From Dehalococcoidia bacterium (GTDB lineage Bacteria > Chloroflexota > Dehalococcoidia > GIF9 > AB-539-J10): a stretch of DNA of 10,852 nt. The stretch is taken from assembly GCA_030606385.1 (NCBI GenBank), contig JAUWGN010000015.1, positions 1-10,852 of the forward strand, given 5' to 3'. The translations under genes were made by a program, and so were the position numbers. Below the pieces are notes generated by a model that had not been told where the DNA came from, made no database searches, and saw nothing but the letters and a program-made list of their open reading frames with translations. Shown in pieces: positions 7,543-10,852 of the stretch (its first letter is position 1; each line of letters opens with the position of its first letter).

Positions 7543-9066
7543 ATGGAAGATAAGAAGTATGTAGCTACCATCGATCAAGGGACGACGGGCACCAGATGTA
7601 TGGTATTCAGTAAGGACGGAAAAGTTGTCTCAGCCACCTATGAAGAGCATCAACAAATCTACCCGAAACCCGGTTGGGTTGAACATAACCCACTGGAAAT
7701 CTGGGAGAAAACAAAACGTGTAATAAAAAGTGCTTTGATATCTAAAAACATCAAGCCCGCTGAAATAGCTGGTATAGGTGTAACGAATCAGAGAGAGACC
7801 ACAGTAGTTTGGGACCCTCATACTGGTAGGCCATTGCATAATGCACTCGTGTGGCAGGATACCAGAACACGCGAGATATGCCAGGGTATGGCAGATAGGG
7901 GATTTGAACAAATCCTGAAAGAGAAAACCGGGCTCGTCATAAGTACATATTTCTCTGGACCGAAAATAAAATGGATCTTGGAGAACGTGCCAGGGGTAAA
8001 GGAAAAAGCCGGGAGTGGCAACGCCATATTTGGGAACATAGATACATGGATAATCTGGAACCTGACTGGCGGACCTGATGGCGGTGCCCATGTAACAGAT
8101 TACACCAATGCTTCACGGACGATGCTAATGGATCTAAGAGCTCTGGATTGGGCTGATGAACTTTTGAAGGAAATGAATATTCCCAGAGAGATGGTGCCAG
8201 ATATCAGGCCATCCAGTGACAGGAATATCTATGGCTATACGAACAAAGACGGGCCGTTTGGCGCCGAGATCCCGGTATGTGGTGACCTTGGTGATCAGCA
8301 GGCCGCATTGTTCGGTCAAACGTGCTTTGAAGTCGGCGAAACAAAAAATACCTATGGCACAGGTTGTTTTCTTCTACAGAACACCGGAACTACACCGATA
8401 AAATCAAAAAGTGGTCTCCTCACTACGGTTGCCTATGGATTGGAAGAAGGTAAGGCAACCTATGCTCTGGAAGGGTCAATCGCCATAACGGGTGCAGCCA
8501 TTCAATGGTTGCGCGACAACCTGGGCTTGATCAAAAGTGCTCCAGAAACGGAGGAGATTGCGCAGTCTGTTGAAGATGCCGGGGGAATCTACTTCGTCCC
8601 TGCTTTTTCGGGGCTATTTGCACCTTATTGGGATATGTACGCAAGAGGTGTTATTGTCGGTCTGACCAGATTCATAAGAAAGGAACACATCGTAAGAGCA
8701 ACCCTTGAAGCCATTTGTTATCAGACAAAAGATGTAGTAGATGCCATGTGTGCAGATTCTGGTATCAAGCTCACTACTATGAAAGTTGATGGTGGTGCGA
8801 GCAAAAACAATTTTTTGATGCAGTTACAGTCAGATATACTTGGTATTACCTGCATAAGACCTTTCATCGAAGAGACTACGGCACTCGGCGCTGCTTATTG
8901 TGCTGGTCTTGCTGCCGGTTTATGGAATAACCTGAACGAACTCAAAAAGAACTGGAGGATGGATAGGAAATTTGAACCGAAATGGGACGAAGAAAAAAGA
9001 CGAAAACAATATAGAGGGTGGGAAAAGGCGGTCGAACGCACCAGAGATTGGGACGAGAATCGATAG
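7543..9066 (+). CDS. glpK: Glycerol kinase
   Basis: Phosphorylates glycerol to sn-glycerol-3-phosphate with ATP in the cytoplasm. 507 aa, full family length (E. coli protein about 502). FGGY kinase motifs: the N-terminal phosphate loop DQGTTGTR (11-18), glycerol-binding Arg84-Glu85 in NQRETTVVW, Trp104 in ALVWQDTRTR, Tyr136, and Asp251 in GDLGDQQAALFG. YGTGCF follows at 271-276. The adenosine-binding VDGGASKNNFLMQ is at 415-427. All residues known to contact glycerol are kept, so the enzyme should be active. The frame starts at the normal MEDKKYVATIDQG, without a ribosome binding site. A glycerol-3-phosphate dehydrogenase remnant follows 2 nt after its stop, the usual glycerol catabolism order. 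Divergent from the glycyl radical operon. Confidence 0.97.
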   Translation: MEDKKYVATIDQGTTGTRCMVFSKDGKVVSATYEEHQQIYPKPGWVEHNPLEIWEKTKRVIKSALISKNIKPAEIAGIGVTNQRETTVVWDPHTGRPLHNALVWQDTRTREICQGMADRGFEQILKEKTGLVISTYFSGPKIKWILENVPGVKEKAGSGNAIFGNIDTWIIWNLTGGPDGGAHVTDYTNASRTMLMDLRALDWADELLKEMNIPREMVPDIRPSSDRNIYGYTNKDGPFGAEIPVCGDLGDQQAALFGQTCFEVGETKNTYGTGCFLLQNTGTTPIKSKSGLLTTVAYGLEEGKATYALEGSIAITGAAIQWLRDNLGLIKSAPETEEIAQSVEDAGGIYFVPAFSGLFAPYWDMYARGVIVGLTRFIRKEHIVRATLEAICYQTKDVVDAMCADSGIKLTTMKVDGGASKNNFLMQLQSDILGITCIRPFIEETTALGAAYCAGLAAGLWNNLNELKKNWRMDRKFEPKWDEEKRRKQYRGWEKAVERTRDWDENR

Positions 9067-9068
9067 GT

Positions 9069-9310
9069 ATGAATGCAGACGTTGTAGTGATTGGTGCTGC
9101 CATTACAGGCGCCGCCGTGGCAAGGGAATTGTCAAGATACAGCCTGGATATAATCCTGGTTGAGAAAGAGGCTGATTTTTGCTTTGGTTCGACTGGAGCA
9201 AATACCGGGACTATACATGCAGGATACCACGATCTACCTGGAACGCTGAAATCGAGGCTTTGTGTAAATTGAAGAGAGATTTTCAGATTGAAAGTAGCTA
9301 TCGCCTCTGA
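9069..9310 (+). pseudogene. glpA: Truncated FAD-dependent glycerol-3-phosphate dehydrogenase (GlpA-like), N-terminal remnant
   Basis: Starts 2 nt after glpK at ATG 9069. The 67 codons to the TGA at 9270-9272 give the FAD-binding start DVVVIGAAITGAAVAREL, then LVEKE, and the family stretch TGANTGTIHAGYHDLPGTLK. Intact relatives are about 400-550 aa, so most of the FAD domain and all of the substrate domain are missing. A second frame from 9248 to the TGA at 9308-9310 reads EIEALCKLKRDFQIESSYRL. This resembles the next part of such proteins (Cys-x-LK-x-DF), which suggests an internal deletion with frameshift before the final break. The dinucleotide motif is also changed: GAAITG has Ala at the middle Gly of GxGxxG. 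Intact, the gene would oxidise glycerol-3-phosphate to dihydroxyacetone phosphate. Confidence 0.8.
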
Positions 9311-9390
9311 GTCGCCTTGTTTAGTGTTACTCCTGTTCAATTACTGTCTCGATAACAGTAGCGACTCAGGCTGCACCATGGAGTGCCTGA
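9303..9390. repeat. Nested inverted-repeat structure after the broken glpA
   Basis: The outer arms are GCCTCTGAGTCGC (9303-9315) and GCGACTCAGGC (9361-9371), an 11-bp match with a 2-nt bulge. Directly inside the right arm is a hairpin TACTGT (9342-9347) / ACAGTA (9355-9360) with a 7-nt loop, which would stack on the outer stem. The right arm can instead pair with a downstream copy, TCAGGC (9366-9371) / GCCTGA (9385-9390). No U-tract follows, so it is not a plain terminator. It could be a mobile-element end, a recombination site or a folded RNA; I recognise no known family. Confidence 0.5.
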
Positions 9391-9403
9391 TACAGGTTCT
9401 TCA

Positions 9404-9676
9404 CTAAGAAAAAGCATGTGCTGCTGCGCCCATAAAGCACATTGCGAAATTCCAAAAGCAAATTCCCAACATTCCTAAAGATAATGGGAGCAAGAGTTTT
9501 TCCTCCTTACAGAAACAAAGCCCAGCAACTATTGCCACTGCTATAAGTCCCTTTACAACCATATTACCCCAGAACATCCCTATAGGGTTTAACTCCACAG
9601 CCCCCATTCCTAGAGCCTCGTTTGTCAAGTAGGCATCAATTATATTTAAGAGTATGAAACTTATTCCTATGTGCAT
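9404..9676 (-). CDS. Small membrane protein, DUF5658-like
   Basis: 90 aa, function unknown. Three hydrophobic segments are visible: about 1-20 (GISFILLNIIDAYLT), about 39-57 (VVKGLIAVAIVAGLC) and about 61-84 (LLPLSLGMLGICFW). The pattern LNxxDAxLT followed by GAVELNPIG matches small DUF5658-type membrane proteins, whose role is not known to me. The start ATG at 9676 lacks a normally spaced ribosome site; a G-run lies about 13 nt upstream. It stands alone, between the structured repeat and a terminator that faces it from upstream, so it needs its own promoter, which I could not identify. It may be cargo of the rearranged region. Confidence 0.6.
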   Translation of the reverse strand: MHIGISFILLNIIDAYLTNEALGMGAVELNPIGMFWGNMVVKGLIAVAIVAGLCFCKEEKLLLPLSLGMLGICFWNFAMCFMGAAAHAFS

Positions 9677-9740
9677 AGCTTAACCGTAACCCCCCCTGTT
9701 CTTGTAGTTGTCGTTGGTTACCACGCCTTCTTACCCAAAC

Positions 9741-9771
9741 AAAAAAACCGACCTCTTAATGAGGTCGGTTT
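9741..9771 (-). terminator. Rho-independent terminator for leftward transcription
   Basis: An 11-bp perfect stem AAACCGACCTC / GAGGTCGGTTT encloses a 5-nt loop TTAAT. On the minus strand it is followed by seven U residues (A-run 9741-9747). The plus strand has only TTT then CGC, so termination to the right would be weak. It would end transcripts coming from the lipoprotein side or from the short ORF ending at 9804, and it insulates the DUF5658-like gene. Confidence 0.8.
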
Positions 9772-9803
9772 CGCTATTGGCTCCACAAAGCCCAAGCGCC
9801 CAG

Positions 9804-10058
9804 TTACGGGCTATGCTTCATCGCTCCCTCGGTTAAACACTTGTCAACCTCATTTTCCCATACAGGACGGGAGAGGTCAATTGCATTATCTTCACTCAAC
9901 CTCCAAATACTGGGAAAATAACGCTTGTTACAATACGATCGGACGGATTTCAATCGGATTTGAGGGATTTTGGGGAAATAATGAGCCTCCAAGGGGTGAG
10001 ACACAGCCAAATCAAGACAATAGGGTTCAACCTTTAAGCCTTCCAGTGAGCTTTGCAA
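9804..10058 (-). CDS. Doubtful short ORF (84 codons, TTG start)
   Basis: Low-confidence frame in an otherwise gene-poor stretch (9677-10023). The second half (YFPSIWRLSEDNAIDLSRPVWENEV) looks more protein-like than random, and its stop lies about 33 nt before a strong leftward terminator; both favour a real or decaying gene. Against it, the start is TTG with a badly spaced GGAGGA, no family is recognised, and its first codons run antisense to the recombinase remnant. Apart from this frame and the terminator I see nothing in this stretch. Confidence 0.2.
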   Translation of the reverse strand: MQSSLEGLKVEPYCLDLAVSHPLEAHYFPKIPQIRLKSVRSYCNKRYFPSIWRLSEDNAIDLSRPVWENEVDKCLTEGAMKHSP

Positions 10059-10200
10059 ACTCCTCCATCGTGCTGGCCTGGATGTTGAGCATATTATGAG
10101 GCCTGGTGGCTGGAAGAGCCTTGATATAGTGCTGAGGTATACTCGGTCAGTGAAGTTTGAGGATAGTCTGAGGCTTTATCGTAGGGTTAATGTGGGCTAA
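10024..10200 (+). pseudogene. C-terminal remnant of a tyrosine recombinase/phage integrase
   Basis: 58 codons after an in-frame TAG at 10021-10023, with no start of their own. The reading is LLHRAGLDVEHIMRPGGW, then KSLDIVLRYTRSVKFEDSL, ending at TAA 10198-10200. This matches the end of tyrosine recombinases: the helix before box II, then GGW at the position of the G-H/W residue, and RYTR with the likely nucleophile Tyr39 of this fragment. The Arg-rich and HxxR catalytic parts upstream are absent from all plus-strand frames I checked, so it cannot be active. Its stop overlaps by 2 nt the stop of the lipoprotein gene on the other strand. It marks the edge of a former integrated element or a deletion. 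Confidence 0.65.
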
Positions 10201-10766
10201 GTTGGGAACTGCCAGACTATCTCTCCAGTTACTGCATCAACTACCACAATATCCACAATTTGGGTAAATGTTCTGTTAAGCTCTGGGAGATAAACATCCT
10301 CATAGACATAAACAGTCCAACAGGGATTGATAGGAGCACAATCAAACATGCGGGACTCAGGGTCAATGTAGATTAACTGTGCCTCAGTTCCATTGCCTAT
10401 TGCTTCTGCTTGTTCTTTGGAGATATCAATAGGTGGTGCTGTTTCTGGTAAGTCGTCTCGCCAATGTGAGTATTTTGCTTTGAACATTCCCGTGCCGGGG
10501 TGGAACTGAAAGGTAATGAAGTCGTTCTCCACCAATACATCTCCTATCATTCTCCTGTGGGTGTAGACAATAGTATCGCCGCATTCACGGCATCGCTCGA
10601 AAGTAATGTCGCTCTGCTCACACTTGGCCAGAAACTCCGTCTCATCGGCTACAGTCCAGTTTTGGGGTGGGATTTCCTGTGGCTGAGAGCACGCTGAAAC
10701 TATACTAGCTAATAAGAGGATTATTCCAAGAAGCAAAATTGGCAACCGTCTTGGTTTACTTTTCAT
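10197..10766 (-). CDS. Predicted lipoprotein with PepSY-like C-terminus
   Basis: 189 aa, function unknown. The N-terminus MKSKPRRLP is followed by a hydrophobic run and the lipobox VSAC with Cys26, so the mature protein should be lipid-anchored outside the membrane. The C-terminal half (DISKEQAEAIG, then WTVYVYEDVY and VVVDAVTGEIVWQF) resembles a PepSY-type repeat, in which VDAxTGEI is characteristic; such domains are often extracytoplasmic and bind or inhibit partners. Two Cys pairs, FERCRECG and CAPINPC, could form disulfides or bind metal. An in-frame ATG exists at 10793. The ATG at 10766 is preferred because GGGAGG lies 5 nt upstream and it gives a standard signal peptide. A weak -10, TACAAT on the minus strand, lies at 10810-10815. 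Confidence 0.75.
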   Translation of the reverse strand: MKSKPRRLPILLLGIILLLASIVSACSQPQEIPPQNWTVADETEFLAKCEQSDITFERCRECGDTIVYTHRRMIGDVLVENDFITFQFHPGTGMFKAKYSHWRDDLPETAPPIDISKEQAEAIGNGTEAQLIYIDPESRMFDCAPINPCWTVYVYEDVYLPELNRTFTQIVDIVVVDAVTGEIVWQFPT

Positions 10767-10852
10767 CTCGACCTCCCTCTTGCCTCGGCACACACCTGCA
10801 TTTGAGCTTATTGTAGCCCTCCCCTAACTTCAAGTAAAAGACCTTATAGAAC

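Noticed and set aside
7630..8091. Minus-strand frame of 153 codons opposite glpK
   Set aside because: Lies fully antisense to conserved glycerol kinase motifs and shows no domain or ribosome site.
9671..10099. Plus-strand frame of 142 codons across the terminator
   Set aside because: Reads through a perfect terminator hairpin, is low in complexity in places, shows no family features, and its end is in a different frame from the recombinase remnant.
10767..10793. Upstream ATG for the lipoprotein
   Set aside because: Adds a charged stretch before the signal peptide and contains the good ribosome site of the later ATG.
1..10852. CRISPR array, tRNA, rRNA or complete insertion sequence
   Set aside because: No regularly spaced repeats, no tRNA-like folds and no transposase frame were seen on either strand.

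Overview
The window looks like a piece of chromosome from an anaerobic or facultative bacterium. It carries an oxygen-independent, B12-dependent class II ribonucleotide reductase with its regulator NrdR, and an oxygen-sensitive glycyl radical enzyme with its radical SAM activase. The style of the genes (NrdR-NrdJ pair, lipobox protein, recombinase tail) would fit an anaerobic Chloroflexota such as a Dehalococcoidia member. That taxonomic guess is inference only and has not been checked by any search.

Left part (1-3092, minus strand): nrdR and nrdJ form a tight two-gene operon with 2 nt between them. nrdJ runs off the left edge within a few codons of its expected end. In front of nrdR lie a sigma70-like promoter and two NrdR-box-like elements 31 bp apart, one in the spacer and one over the leader and ribosome binding site. 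This reads as autoregulated deoxyribonucleotide synthesis.

Centre (3159-7326, minus strand): a compact three-gene operon reads glycyl radical enzyme (GRE, 791 aa), its activase with two ferredoxin-like cluster motifs, and a tandem-duplicated pyridoxamine-phosphate-oxidase-like split-barrel protein. The gaps are only 5 and 2 nt. The GRE has the catalytic Cys433-x-Glu435 and Gly767 of eliminase or decarboxylase-type GREs, but its active-site loop does not match the subfamilies I can recall. The substrate is therefore unassigned. The activase lacks one expected cysteine ligand in its first accessory cluster motif. This operon is the best candidate here for an undescribed system.

Divergent plus-strand unit (7530-9310): a complete glycerol kinase gene, glpK, has a perfect TATAAT only 7 nt before its ATG, which suggests a leaderless mRNA. 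It is followed at once by the first 67 codons of an FAD-dependent glycerol-3-phosphate dehydrogenase (GlpA-like) gene that is cut off and frameshifted. The glycerol unit therefore looks broken, and kinase and GRE may share the 216-nt control region.

Right part (9300-10852): a patchwork. It holds a nested inverted-repeat structure directly after the broken glpA, a small DUF5658-like membrane protein, a strong hairpin terminator facing left, a doubtful short ORF, the C-terminal remnant of a tyrosine recombinase, and a lipoprotein gene converging on that remnant. The truncated glpA and the integrase stump together suggest an old insertion or deletion boundary. I saw no CRISPR array, tRNA, rRNA or intact transposase.
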